Source: Sulfurimonas sp. HSL3-1 | GTDB taxonomy: Bacteria; Campylobacterota; Campylobacteria; Campylobacterales; Sulfurimonadaceae | Assembly (NCBI RefSeq): GCF_039645995.1 | Contig: NZ_CP147920.1 | Coordinates: 1,302,001 to 1,366,000 of the forward strand | Length of the DNA: 64,000 nucleotides | Direction of reading: 5' to 3' | In this document: positions 53,438 through 62,139 of the stretch, piece after piece | How positions within the stretch are numbered: position 1 is the first letter of the stretch | How the letters are laid out: the number at the start of each line of letters is the position of its first letter | The notes under the pieces: model-generated | Database searches by the model: none | Seen by the model: only the letters and a program-made list of their open reading frames with translations | What the model was told of the DNA's origin: nothing | Translations under genes and position numbers: made by a program

Positions 53438-53653
53438 TCACTCCGCTTCTTCTTTCTTCTCTTCGTGCTTGCACCCCGTATTGAGCTTCAGCGGAATGTA
53501 CAGCGGACAGACGCCGAATACGCCCGTCAGCAGCGGCACGAGCCCGATCACGGCAACAATGTAGTTCGGGGCGACAAGCCCGTAGGCGATCAGGGCGATG
53601 CCCAGAATGATCCGGATGACCTTATCGACGGTTCCCATATTGATACACATCAT
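53438..53653 (-). CDS. DUF2892 (YgaP-like) small membrane protein
   Basis: The 71-residue protein has two hydrophobic helices with the DUF2892 pattern (NMGTVDKVIRIILGIALIAYG, VPLLTGVFGVCPLYIPLKLNT) and a charged tail. These proteins are often linked to rhodanese and sulfur metabolism, but alone its role is unknown. An AAGGAG site lies before the first of two adjacent ATG codons. Confidence 0.85.
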   Translation of the reverse strand: MMCINMGTVDKVIRIILGIALIAYGLVAPNYIVAVIGLVPLLTGVFGVCPLYIPLKLNTGCKHEEKKEEAE

Positions 53654-53737
53654 ATTCTCCTTGGTATTGAAAACTTGGATGCGTTCAGTATATACAAAAT
53701 AGGTAACCGCCGTCAGTAACCTAGGTCACCAAAGGCG

Positions 53738-55510
53738 TCAATGCACGAGCTGTTTCTGCACAAAGCGCTGGTAGAACCCCTCACGCCGCAGCAGCTCCTC
53801 GGGCGTGCCCGCCTCGACAATGCGCCCGTCGTCGAGGAAATAGACGTAGTCCGCATGCTCGACGGTACTGAGGCGGTGGGCAATGATGAGGGTCGTCTTG
53901 CCCTTGAGGTAGTCGCGCAGAGAGGTGAAGAGGTGGCTCTCCGTCTGCACGTCCAGCGCCGAGGTCGATTCGTCGAGGATAACGACGCTCGGCGCGTGCA
54001 GCAGCATCCGGGCGATGGAGAGGCGCTGGCGCTCCCCGCCGGAAAGCCGGATGCCGTCTTTGCCGATCATCGTCTCCAGCCCCTCCGTGAGCTTGGACAC
54101 GACGTCGTCAAGCTGCGCGACGTGCAGCACGTCGTAGAGCTTGTCGTCGGGGAGATCCCGCCCGAGGGTCAGGTTCTGCCGCAGGGTGTCGTTGAACATC
54201 TTCGGCGTCTGCAGCACCAGGGCGACATGGTCGCGGATGACGTCGAGGCCGATCTGCTGCACCGGGATGTCGTCAATGCAGATGCTCCCCTCCTGCGGGG
54301 CGTAAAGGCCCAGCACCAGCTGCGCCAGCGTCGTTTTGCCGCTGCCGCTGTGCCCCAGCAGGGCCACGGTCTTGCCCGCGTCGATCTGCATCGAGATGTC
54401 GTGGAGTACCCGCTTTTTGCCGTAGCCGAAACTGAGGTGTTCCACGGAGATGGCGTTCGTCGCCCTCCCCTCGAAGGGGTTCTGCTCGTGGGGGTATTTG
54501 GGCTCCTTCTCCAGGCGCAGCAGCGCGTTGAGGCGCTCGAGTGCCGCCGTGGCGTTCTGGTAGGAGAAGATGATCTGCAGCATATCCTGCAACGGCGTCA
54601 CCATGAACCAGAGGTAGCCCAGCACGGCGAACATCTCGCCGATGGAGAGCGATGAGAAGAGCACCATCAGCATGGAGCTCGCCCGGAAGAACTCGAACCC
54701 GCTCAGAAAAAGCAGCGAGGAGAGCTGCCCCGCCGCCTCGCTCTTCCAGCCGTACTGCGTCGAGGCGTCGCGGATGGAGCGGGCGTCGTCGATCATGCTG
54801 TCGATGTAACGACGCTCCTGGTTATAGGTACGGATCTGCACAAAGAGGTCCAGGGTCTCGGAGAGGCGGTTCTGGAACCGTTCGATCCTCTGGTTCTCCG
54901 TCTTTTTCAGCCGCCGCACCTTCTTGCCCAGCCAGGTCGTCAGCGCGACGACGGCGGGATTGAGCAACAAAATGATCAGGGCCAGCTGCCAGTTGATGAA
55001 AAGCAGCACGAGCGCCACCCCGATCAGGGAGAGGGCCGAGACGAAAAAGCGGCCGATGCTCACCCCGATGAAGGCGTCGACCGTGTCGATGTCCGTCACC
55101 AGCCGCGCGCTCACGCCCCCGCCGCCCAGGGCTTCGTACTCGGAGACGGAGACGCGGCGCAGGTGTTCCAGGATGCGCCGGCGGATCGTAAAGACAAGGT
55201 GCTTGGAGATGATCGTAAAGAGGCGGGACTGGAAGACGTTGGCGACGACAAAGAGCATGCGCAGGAACAGCGTCGTCAGCAGCACGACGACAATGTAGCC
55301 CCAGGGGTGTTCGGGCGCGAACAGCAGGTCAATCAGCCCCGTCAGCTGCGCGGGTTTTTCGAGCAGCACCTGGTCAACGAGCAGCGGGAAGAGCAGCGGC
55401 ACCGGGAGGGAGATCGCGACGGCCAGCACCGCGACGAGCTGCCCCAGGGTGATCCGCTTTCGAAAAGGTTTCGTATCGCGCAGCAGCGTGCGCCAGGTCA
55501 TTTCTTGCAT
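53738..55510 (-). CDS. ABC exporter, fused permease and ATPase
   Basis: The 590-residue half-transporter has a six-helix membrane domain (about 1-320) and an ATPase domain with Walker A GHSGSGKTTLA, signature RLSGGERQRLSIAR and Walker B VVILDESTSALD. It works as a homodimer and is MsbA/multidrug-like; the substrate is unknown. A TATAAT on the minus strand lies only six bases before the first ATG, so either the mRNA is nearly leaderless or translation starts at the second ATG (55501). Confidence 0.9.
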   Translation of the reverse strand: MQEMTWRTLLRDTKPFRKRITLGQLVAVLAVAISLPVPLLFPLLVDQVLLEKPAQLTGLIDLLFAPEHPWGYIVVVLLTTLFLRMLFVVANVFQSRLFTIISKHLVFTIRRRILEHLRRVSVSEYEALGGGGVSARLVTDIDTVDAFIGVSIGRFFVSALSLIGVALVLLFINWQLALIILLLNPAVVALTTWLGKKVRRLKKTENQRIERFQNRLSETLDLFVQIRTYNQERRYIDSMIDDARSIRDASTQYGWKSEAAGQLSSLLFLSGFEFFRASSMLMVLFSSLSIGEMFAVLGYLWFMVTPLQDMLQIIFSYQNATAALERLNALLRLEKEPKYPHEQNPFEGRATNAISVEHLSFGYGKKRVLHDISMQIDAGKTVALLGHSGSGKTTLAQLVLGLYAPQEGSICIDDIPVQQIGLDVIRDHVALVLQTPKMFNDTLRQNLTLGRDLPDDKLYDVLHVAQLDDVVSKLTEGLETMIGKDGIRLSGGERQRLSIARMLLHAPSVVILDESTSALDVQTESHLFTSLRDYLKGKTTLIIAHRLSTVEHADYVYFLDDGRIVEAGTPEELLRREGFYQRFVQKQLVH

Positions 55511-55540
55511 GCAGGATTATAGACTAGGAAGGGTGTATGA

Positions 55541-55573
55541 AACGTAAAGCGGGGAGACAACGCCCCCGCGTTT
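55541..55573 (-). terminator. Terminator of the DUF4382 gene
   Basis: On the minus strand, GCGGGG and CCCCGC form a stem around a nine-base loop, followed by TTTACGTTT. It lies about 25 bases past the stop of the lipoprotein gene and before the exporter gene. Confidence 0.6.
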
Positions 55574-55596
55574 ACCCGTGTGAAAGGTTGAAGCGT

Positions 55597-56151
55597 TTAC
55601 TTCGTATCGACGTGCAGGACCGGCTTGAGCATCCACTTGTTGCTGCCGGTGGAGTGGATCGACTGGTTCGCGTCGAAGTCGACCGTCATCGTCATGTTGC
55701 CGTCCGCCGCCATCACGAAGTTGTGGCTCTCTTTGATGACCATGCTCGGTACCGTCAGTTCGCTGGGAGTACCACCGATAACGACATAGTTACCGTACGG
55801 GTGAACCGTAGAGTCGTTGCTCTCAGCGGAGAGGACCAGACGCATCTGCGTATACTTAGCCGCCGGGATGTTCGTGACGCCGATCATCGAGACGTTGCCG
55901 TCGCGCAGTTTCAGCAGGTCGTAGGTACCGTTGACGTCCGCCACGGTGAGCCAGGTCGCGTTCGATTCGTTGGTGTCGTCCGCACGGTGCACCATGACCT
56001 TGTCAATCGTCACATAGACGGCTTGAAAATCAGCCGGTGCGTCGATCAGGGCGACGTTCAGCGTCCCGCTGTCGGATGAACTGCCGCCGCACCCGGCGAT
56101 CCCGGCCATCAGCAGTGCGGCCGCGGCAATACTTGCGTAAATACTTTTCAT
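55597..56151 (-). CDS. DUF4382 lipoprotein
   Basis: The 184-residue protein has a lipoprotein signal (MKSIYASIAAAALLMAGIAGC, lipobox AGIAGC) and a beta-sandwich domain with LNVALIDAPADFQAVYVTID, the DUF4382 signature, and a YTQMRLVL strand. Expected to sit on the outer membrane or cell surface; function unknown. It stands alone with its own terminator. Confidence 0.85.
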   Translation of the reverse strand: MKSIYASIAAAALLMAGIAGCGGSSSDSGTLNVALIDAPADFQAVYVTIDKVMVHRADDTNESNATWLTVADVNGTYDLLKLRDGNVSMIGVTNIPAAKYTQMRLVLSAESNDSTVHPYGNYVVIGGTPSELTVPSMVIKESHNFVMAADGNMTMTVDFDANQSIHSTGSNKWMLKPVLHVDTK

Positions 56152-56234
56152 TCAGAGCTCCTTGTTATTTACTGTATACCAAAGATTATAACAAAGAAAA
56201 GTGACCGGCCTCAAAGCCCTGTTTATAGGGCTTT

Positions 56235-57434
56235 TTAGGAGATTGTGAAGAGTTTTTCGACCGTTCCATGAAGGGTTTCGCCGTTGTAGAGCGACTGACG
56301 GTTTTCCAGCATGCGGACGGGCCGCGGGTCGAAGAGCACCAGGTCTGTGCTTCCGACGCCGACGGTGCCGGCGTCGCGCCCGATCGTGCGGGCCGGTTCG
56401 CGCACGCAGAGCGCAATCAGCCGTTCCCAGCCGATCCAGCCCGAGGCGACGAGTTTCGTGTAGAGCAGCGGCAGCGCATCGGCAATGCTCTCGCAGCCGT
56501 AGGCCGCGTCGGCGTAGGCGACCTCTTTGTTCACCGGCGAGTTGGGCTGGTGCAGCAGGGTCAGCATGTCGACCGCCCCGGCTTCGAAAGCTTCGCGCAG
56601 CTTTGTCACGTCCGCTTCGGACTGCAGCGGCGGGTCGAGCTTGGCGACGGTGTTGAAGTCTTCGCACGCCGCGTCGCTTTTGAGCAGGTGGTGCAGGCTC
56701 ACTTCGCAGCGCACGTCCACCCCCTCGCGCTTGGCGGCGGAGATCATCTCGAGGGAGCGCGGAGAGGCGATGCTTTTGAAGACGATGGCGATCCCGAATT
56801 CGCGGGCGATCTCGATCATCCGCGCGACGTGGACCGGTTCGCCGAGCGACGGGATGCCGACCAGGCCGAGGCGCTGGGCCACCGCCCCTTCGTTCATCAC
56901 CCCGTTCGAGGAGAGGTTGCGGTCGTAGGCGCGGCAAAAAAGCGTCCCGCCGAACATCTTGACGTACTCGGCGACCCGCACGGCCAGGTGGTTGGAGATG
57001 GACGTCGTCATATAAGGAGCGACCGCCCCGCGCTTGAGCAGAATGGCGATGTTGCTGAAACGCTCGTCGTCAATGGTCGCGGCGATGGTCGTTTCGATCC
57101 GCGCCCCCTCGCATCCGTCACGCTGGTTCTGGACGAACTCCAGGGAAATCGCATCATTGACCGAGGGCGTGGAATCCGGGGAGAGGACCGCCGTACCGAC
57201 GCCTCCCTCCCGGGCCGCTTTGGCCAGTTCGGCCAGGTGGCGGCCCGTGAGGCGCCCGTCCTTGAGGCGGACGTTCGTATCCACGAGCGCCGGCAGCAGA
57301 ACCTTGCCGGTGGCATCGACCCGCTCGTCGCCGGCGATCTGTTCGGCGATCTCGGTGATGCGCCCCTCCTCGATGCGTACGGAAGCGACGCGTTCGCCGT
57401 CGCAGTCGCAAATCGTCACGTTTTCAAAAATCAT
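56235..57434 (-). CDS. Dihydroorotase-like protein, probably non-catalytic (PyrC')
   Basis: The 399-residue amidohydrolase-fold protein aligns with class I dihydroorotases (VLLPALVDTNVRLKDG, SLHHLLKSD, KLDPPLQ, ASGWIGWERLIAL). The metal-binding HxH is replaced: VDxHxH reads VDTNVR. The late TDHAPH is also lost (LLHQPNSP). It therefore probably has a structural role, supporting aspartate carbamoyltransferase as in organisms with inactive PyrC'. I start at the ATG giving MIFENVTICD; the extra 27 residues upstream are unlikely. Confidence 0.8.
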   Translation of the reverse strand: MIFENVTICDCDGERVASVRIEEGRITEIAEQIAGDERVDATGKVLLPALVDTNVRLKDGRLTGRHLAELAKAAREGGVGTAVLSPDSTPSVNDAISLEFVQNQRDGCEGARIETTIAATIDDERFSNIAILLKRGAVAPYMTTSISNHLAVRVAEYVKMFGGTLFCRAYDRNLSSNGVMNEGAVAQRLGLVGIPSLGEPVHVARMIEIAREFGIAIVFKSIASPRSLEMISAAKREGVDVRCEVSLHHLLKSDAACEDFNTVAKLDPPLQSEADVTKLREAFEAGAVDMLTLLHQPNSPVNKEVAYADAAYGCESIADALPLLYTKLVASGWIGWERLIALCVREPARTIGRDAGTVGVGSTDLVLFDPRPVRMLENRQSLYNGETLHGTVEKLFTIS

Positions 57435-57484
57435 GCCCGTGTCCTCACTCCCGGGCCCCGCAAGCGTGCGGGAAGGCCCGGATG

Positions 57485-57490
57485 CTATAA
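57485..57490 (+). promoter_or_regulatory. -10 element of the cytochrome/lpxB operon
   Basis: A consensus TATAAT lies 41 bases before the GTG of the cytochrome gene in the gap divergent from the dihydroorotase-like gene. No clear -35 is seen. Confidence 0.5.
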
Positions 57491-57531
57491 TGTCGACATT
57501 GTATTGCAAAACCAATAAGCCAGGGGTTAGA

Positions 57532-57900
57532 GTGCGTTTTTTTCTTTTGATTCTTTTCGCGGCCGTTGCATTCGCGGCGCAGGAGAGCGATGAGACCTAC
57601 GAACGGGGGAAGACCCTCTACTTTCAAAACGGCTGCAACAACTGCCACGGCTCACGGGCCGAGGGGACCGGCAACTACCCCTCCCTCGCCAACCGCGCCC
57701 AGGGGTTCCTCGCCTATAAACTCCAGACCTTCCGCAAAGGCGTCGCCGATACGCCGATGCAGGAGATGATGATCGGGTTCGCCGCCGCCCTCAGCGACGA
57801 GGACATCGAGGCCATCACGACCTTCCTGCACGACTTTCACGACGCCCAGACGGAACGCTACGACCCGGCCTTCCAGCAGTGGGGGGACGGCGGATCATGA
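57532..57900 (+). CDS. Small c-type cytochrome
   Basis: The 122-residue exported protein has a signal peptide (RFFLLILFAAVAFAAQ) and one heme c site CNNCH near residue 36. A distal methionine ligand is likely in TPMQEMM. It is a periplasmic class I cytochrome, possibly an electron shuttle. The start is GTG after AGGGG; longer in-frame starts upstream enter the divergent gene. It overlaps lpxB as ATGA. Confidence 0.88.
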   Translation: MRFFLLILFAAVAFAAQESDETYERGKTLYFQNGCNNCHGSRAEGTGNYPSLANRAQGFLAYKLQTFRKGVADTPMQEMMIGFAAALSDEDIEAITTFLHDFHDAQTERYDPAFQQWGDGGS

Positions 57901-58949
57901 AGCTGCTCGTTTCCGCCCTCGAACACTCCGCCAATGTCCACCTGAAAGCCCTCAAGGCTGAACTCGGGGACGACGTCGAACTGATCGGCATCTTCGACAG
58001 TTCCCTGGGCAAGCCCGTCGTCGACCTGCGCTCCCTGGCGATCATGGGTTTCGTCGACGCCCTGAAAAAGCTGCGCTACTTCTTCAAGCTCGCCGACGAG
58101 ATGGTCGCGCTCGCCGCCGAGGCCGACAAGGTGCTGCTGATGGACTCGTCGGGCTTCAACCTCCCCCTGGCCAAAAAGATAAAAAAGCGCTACCCCGACA
58201 AAGAGATCATCTACTACATCCTCCCCCAGGCCTGGGCGTGGAAACGCAAGCGTATCCCCGTGCTGGAGCGCACCATCGACCGCCTCGCCTCCATCCTCCC
58301 CTTCGAGAAGGATTACTACAGCCCGCAGGCCCCCATCGAGTACGTCGGCCACCCGCTGCTTGACGAGATCGCGCACTTCAAAACCGAGGCCGCCCCGACA
58401 CTCAAACGCGTCGCCTTCATGCCCGGAAGCCGCAAAAGCGAAATACGGCGTCTGATGCCGGTATTCAGGGAACTGCGCTCCCGCCTCGATGCCGAAGCGG
58501 TGCTCGTCGTGCCGAAGCATTTTGCGAAAGAAGAGCTGAATGATCTTTACGGTAACCTATCACCGTTTATTGTGGCACACGATGCGCATGCGGCCCTCTA
58601 CGAGAGCGATTTCGCCTTTATCTGCAGCGGCACCGCGACCCTGGAGGCTTCACTGATCGGTACCCCCTTCGTCCTCGCTTATGTGGCGAAACCGCTGGAC
58701 TACCTGATCGCAAAAAGTTTGGTCAAACTCGACTACATCGGCCTGGCGAACATCATGTTCTCCCGCTTCAAGGGGCGGCCGCTGCACCCGGAACTGATCC
58801 AGAACGACGTGACGGCGGAGGCGCTTTTGGGCGCAATGCAGGCCCTTGATCGGCAGGCATTCCTCGAAGACGCCAAGGCGCTCCGGGGGTACCTCGAGCA
58901 CGGCAGCAGCGCACGTGTGGCACATCTTATCGAAGGTGAACAGGAATGA
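57897..58949 (+). CDS. lpxB: Lipid-A-disaccharide synthase
   Basis: The 350-residue GT19 enzyme joins lipid X and UDP-2,3-diacyl sugar to form the lipid A disaccharide at the inner membrane. It has SALEHSANVHLKAL near the N-terminus, YYILPQAWAWK, EYVGHPLLDE, MPGSRKSEI and the donor-site CSGTATLEASLIGTPFVLAY. Slightly shorter than the E. coli enzyme. It starts the lipid A set that continues through the next three genes. Confidence 0.93.
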   Translation: MKLLVSALEHSANVHLKALKAELGDDVELIGIFDSSLGKPVVDLRSLAIMGFVDALKKLRYFFKLADEMVALAAEADKVLLMDSSGFNLPLAKKIKKRYPDKEIIYYILPQAWAWKRKRIPVLERTIDRLASILPFEKDYYSPQAPIEYVGHPLLDEIAHFKTEAAPTLKRVAFMPGSRKSEIRRLMPVFRELRSRLDAEAVLVVPKHFAKEELNDLYGNLSPFIVAHDAHAALYESDFAFICSGTATLEASLIGTPFVLAYVAKPLDYLIAKSLVKLDYIGLANIMFSRFKGRPLHPELIQNDVTAEALLGAMQALDRQAFLEDAKALRGYLEHGSSARVAHLIEGEQE

Positions 58950-60043
58950 AAATCAATTTTATCGATCTGCAGGCGCAGTATCAGGCATACAAAGAGGAGA
59001 TCGACCGCGAAGTCGGCGAGGTCATGGCATCGGCCCAGTTCATCGGCGGGCCGAAACTGCAGAAACTTGAGAGCGACCTGGCCGCCTACACCGGCGCCGC
59101 GCACGCCATCGGCTGCAGCAGCGGCACCGACGCCCTGCTGCTGGCCCTCATGGCCCTCGACATCAAAGCCGGCGACGAGGTCATCACCACCCCCTTCACC
59201 TTTATTGCCACGGCGGAAGTGATCGCCTTCCTCGGCGCCAAGGCGGTCTTTGTCGACATCGACGAAGCGACCTACAACATCGACGCCGCGCTGATCGAAG
59301 ACGCCATCACCGAACGCACCAAGGCGATCATCCCCGTCTCGCTCTACGGGCAGTGCGCCGACATGGACGCCGTCAACGCCATCGCCGCCAAACACGGCCT
59401 CCCCGTTATCGAGGACGCCTGCCAGAGCTTCGGGGCCGAGTACAAAGGCAAAAAGTCCTGTAACCTCTCCACGATCGGCTGTACCTCCTTCTTCCCGTCC
59501 AAACCGCTGGGCGCCTACGGGGACGGCGGTGCCGTCTTTACCAGTGACGACGCTCTGGCGGAAAAGATCCGCATGCTGCTCAACCACGGCCAGAACGAGC
59601 GCTACAAGCACAAGTACATCGGCATCAACGGCCGCCTCGACGCCATCCAGGCGGCGGTCCTTAATGTCAAGCTCGCCCACTTCGACGATGAAGTCGAGGC
59701 GCGAATGCGCATCGGTGCGGCCTACAGCGGAAAGCTCGCCAACGCGAACGTCGTTACCCCTGCCGTCATGGAAGAACGTACCAGCGTCTACGCCCAGTAC
59801 TCCGTCCGCGTCAAGCACCGCGAAGCCGTCGCCGCGGCCCTGAACGCCAAAGGCATCCCGACGGCGGTCCACTACCCCATGCCGCTGCACCTGCAGGAAG
59901 CCTTCGCACCGCTGGGCTACAAACCCGGCGACTTCCCCGTCTCCGAGCGTGTCAGCGAAGAGATCATGTCCCTGCCGATGAGCCCCTACCTCACCGCGGA
60001 GCAGCAGGACTTCATCGTCACCGCCCTGGAGGAGAACGCATGA
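58946..60043 (+). CDS. gnnB: DegT/DnrJ-family aminotransferase, probably GnnB
   Basis: The 365-residue PLP enzyme has the fold type I core with GCSSGTDALLLAL, IEDACQSFGAEYKGKKS and the PLP-lysine motif SFFPSKPLGAYGDGG near residue 180. Next to a Gfo/Idh oxidoreductase, lpxB and an LpxA-like gene it fits GnnB, which aminates UDP-3-keto-GlcNAc to give the 2,3-diamino sugar of amide-linked lipid A. A WlbC-like role in another sugar pathway is the alternative. Confidence 0.7.
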   Translation: MKINFIDLQAQYQAYKEEIDREVGEVMASAQFIGGPKLQKLESDLAAYTGAAHAIGCSSGTDALLLALMALDIKAGDEVITTPFTFIATAEVIAFLGAKAVFVDIDEATYNIDAALIEDAITERTKAIIPVSLYGQCADMDAVNAIAAKHGLPVIEDACQSFGAEYKGKKSCNLSTIGCTSFFPSKPLGAYGDGGAVFTSDDALAEKIRMLLNHGQNERYKHKYIGINGRLDAIQAAVLNVKLAHFDDEVEARMRIGAAYSGKLANANVVTPAVMEERTSVYAQYSVRVKHREAVAAALNAKGIPTAVHYPMPLHLQEAFAPLGYKPGDFPVSERVSEEIMSLPMSPYLTAEQQDFIVTALEENA

Positions 60044-60939
60044 TCAAGATCGCCCTCATCGGCCTGGGTTCCATGGGCCGCAACCACTACCGCATCCTCC
60101 ACGCCCTGGGCGAAAAAGTCGAGATCGTCGCGCTCTGCGACGTCGTGAAAAACGGCGAGTTTGCCGAGCCCTTCTTTACCGACGTCGACGAGATGCTCGA
60201 CACCGCCAAGCCCGATGCCGCCATCATCGTCGTGCCGACCTTCCTGCACAAAGAGGTCGCGCTCAAGTGTATCGAGCGCGGGGTGCACGTCTTTATCGAA
60301 AAACCGGCGGCCTCGACGATCGAAGACGCGAAACTGATCGCTAAGGCTGTCCAAGAGGCGGGGCTGAAAAGCTGCGTCGGCCACGTCGAACGCTTCAACC
60401 CCGTCGTCCAGGCGCTCAAAGAGGAGCTCGAGGGCAAGGAGATCTATACGATGTCCATCACCCGCGTCGGCCCCTTCCCGCCGCGCATCGCCGACGTCGG
60501 TGTCCTGACCGACCTTTCGGTGCACGACATCGACCTGATGCGCTTCATCACCCACCGCAACATCCTGGAAAAGAACATCTTCAAATCCCGCAAGATCCAC
60601 AACCACCACGAGGACAACGCGGTACTGAGCTTCGAGCTCGAAGACGCCATCGTCGGCGAGATCCTGACCAACTGGCTCACGCCGTTCAAAAAGCGTACCA
60701 TCGAGGTCGCCTGCAAGGACGCCTACTTCGAGGCGGACCTGATCACGCAGAACCTCACCGAGTACTCGAACTTCCACGTCAACAACTCCTACGTCGTGCG
60801 CGGCTGCCACATCAAGAAGGACGAGCCGCTGCTCAAAGAGGTTGAGGCCTTCATCACCTACCTCGAAACGGGCGAGCGCGGTTCGCTGGCCACGATCGAA
60901 GACAGCATCATTACCCTGCAGGTGGCAACCGAAGCATGA
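60040..60939 (+). CDS. gnnA: Gfo/Idh/MocA oxidoreductase, probably GnnA
   Basis: The 299-residue NAD-dependent dehydrogenase has the N-terminal Rossmann loop IGLGSMGRNHYR and the family EKP motif (VFIEKPAAS) with catalytic Lys, followed by VGHVERFNPV and DLSVHDIDLMRF. GnnA oxidises the 3-OH of UDP-GlcNAc before amination by GnnB. The assignment depends on the neighbours. It overlaps both flanking genes by four bases. Confidence 0.7.
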   Translation: MIKIALIGLGSMGRNHYRILHALGEKVEIVALCDVVKNGEFAEPFFTDVDEMLDTAKPDAAIIVVPTFLHKEVALKCIERGVHVFIEKPAASTIEDAKLIAKAVQEAGLKSCVGHVERFNPVVQALKEELEGKEIYTMSITRVGPFPPRIADVGVLTDLSVHDIDLMRFITHRNILEKNIFKSRKIHNHHEDNAVLSFELEDAIVGEILTNWLTPFKKRTIEVACKDAYFEADLITQNLTEYSNFHVNNSYVVRGCHIKKDEPLLKEVEAFITYLETGERGSLATIEDSIITLQVATEA

Positions 60940-61658
60940 TCCATCCTACCGCCGTCATTGCTCCGGGCGCCGTGATCGCCCCGGACGCCCATATCGGGCC
61001 CTTCTGCAACATCGGCGCCGACTGCGTGATCGGTGCGGGCGTACGCCTCGAGGCCCACGTCGTGCTTGAAGGCCCCGTCACCCTCGAAGCGGGCGTACGC
61101 CTCTTCTCCTTTGTCAAGATCGGCAACGGCGTCGCGCCCGTTACCGTCGGAAAAGGCACCTTTGTGCGCGAGTTCTGCCAGTTCGCGACGCAGAACGACA
61201 CCGCCGACGCCGTTGTCATCGGCGAAGAGAACTTCATCATGGCCTACGTCCAGCTCTTCCCCGGCGTCACCCTCGGCGCCAACTGCATCCTGACCAACGC
61301 CGTGACGATGCAGGCGAAGAGCCGCTGCGAAGAGCGCGTCATCATCGGCGGCCTCAGCACCGTGCACGCGGAGTGCACCATCGGCACGGGCGTGATGGTC
61401 GGGGGCGCGTCGAACCTGCAGTACGACGTCCCGCCCTTCTGCCTCGTCGAGGGGAACCCCGCCACCGTCCGGGGACTCAACCTGATCGGGATGCGTCGCC
61501 GTTTCGAGGACCGCGAGGACATCGAGAGTGTGCGCCGCTGCTTCCGCCAGCTGCACAAACAGTTCGACCCACACACCGCCGCCGAAATGAGCGAGGCCCT
61601 CGAGAATCCTCAGGCCAAACGTTTTACCGGTTTCATTGCCGCGCACCACTGCGCCTGA
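60936..61658 (+). CDS. LpxA-like left-handed helix protein lacking the catalytic histidine
   Basis: The 240-residue protein aligns along its length with UDP-GlcNAc acyltransferase LpxA: hexapeptide repeats, IIGGLSTVHAECTIG, VMVGGASNLQYDVPPF, EGNPATVRGLNLIGMRRR, and the C-terminal helices. The catalytic segment that reads NAHIAHDC in E. coli reads YVQLFPGV here (about residues 106-113), so His125 and His122 are gone, and His144 is Lys. Only the His160 equivalent remains. It is either a non-catalytic paralogue or an acyltransferase with another mechanism acting on the diamino sugar. Confidence 0.75.
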   Translation: MIHPTAVIAPGAVIAPDAHIGPFCNIGADCVIGAGVRLEAHVVLEGPVTLEAGVRLFSFVKIGNGVAPVTVGKGTFVREFCQFATQNDTADAVVIGEENFIMAYVQLFPGVTLGANCILTNAVTMQAKSRCEERVIIGGLSTVHAECTIGTGVMVGGASNLQYDVPPFCLVEGNPATVRGLNLIGMRRRFEDREDIESVRRCFRQLHKQFDPHTAAEMSEALENPQAKRFTGFIAAHHCA

Positions 61659-61668
61659 GGAGAAAAAA

Positions 61669-62136
61669 ATGCTGCAATTCAATACCTATGACAACGACAC
61701 CCTCGCGGCCATCCGCGAGCAGCTTAACGCCTGCGCCGAAGCCCTGGGCGGTACCGGCCGCCTGCTCGGCCTGGTGGAGACGATCCTCGGCATGAAGCCC
61801 TCGCCCCTGCAGAACAAGACGGCATCGTTCCACTTTGAGCAGGGCAAGGTGAGCTGGAACAAAGTCCTCTTCGCCGACAAGATCGAGACGATCACCCAGA
61901 TGGTCAAGAAGCATGACACGATGGAAAACCTGCTGGAAAAGGGCTCGAAAAAAGAGCAGAACGCCGTGCGGACCCTCTTCCCCGTCACCTTCACCATCAC
62001 GCCCAAAGAGGGCGAACCCTTCACCTTCAAGGCCGTCGACGCCCCCGATGCGAATACGGCGCGCATCGATCCGCTCTTCGAACTGCTCTTTTTCGCTTCG
62101 ACGGGGCTGATTAAAAAAGCAATCAAGGAGGCCTAA
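61669..62136 (+). CDS. Hypothetical protein upstream of hemF
   Basis: The 155-residue soluble protein is not recognised. It has a helical N-terminal third (TLAAIREQLNACAEALGG), a central beta-rich part (FPVTFTITPKEGEPFTFKAV) and a helical C-terminus. No cysteine pairs or catalytic motifs stand out. I use the ATG after GAGGAGAAAAAA. It follows the LpxA-like gene by ten bases and precedes hemF by three, so it belongs to the same transcript. Confidence 0.6.
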   Translation: MLQFNTYDNDTLAAIREQLNACAEALGGTGRLLGLVETILGMKPSPLQNKTASFHFEQGKVSWNKVLFADKIETITQMVKKHDTMENLLEKGSKKEQNAVRTLFPVTFTITPKEGEPFTFKAVDAPDANTARIDPLFELLFFASTGLIKKAIKEA

Positions 62137-62139
62137 GTC

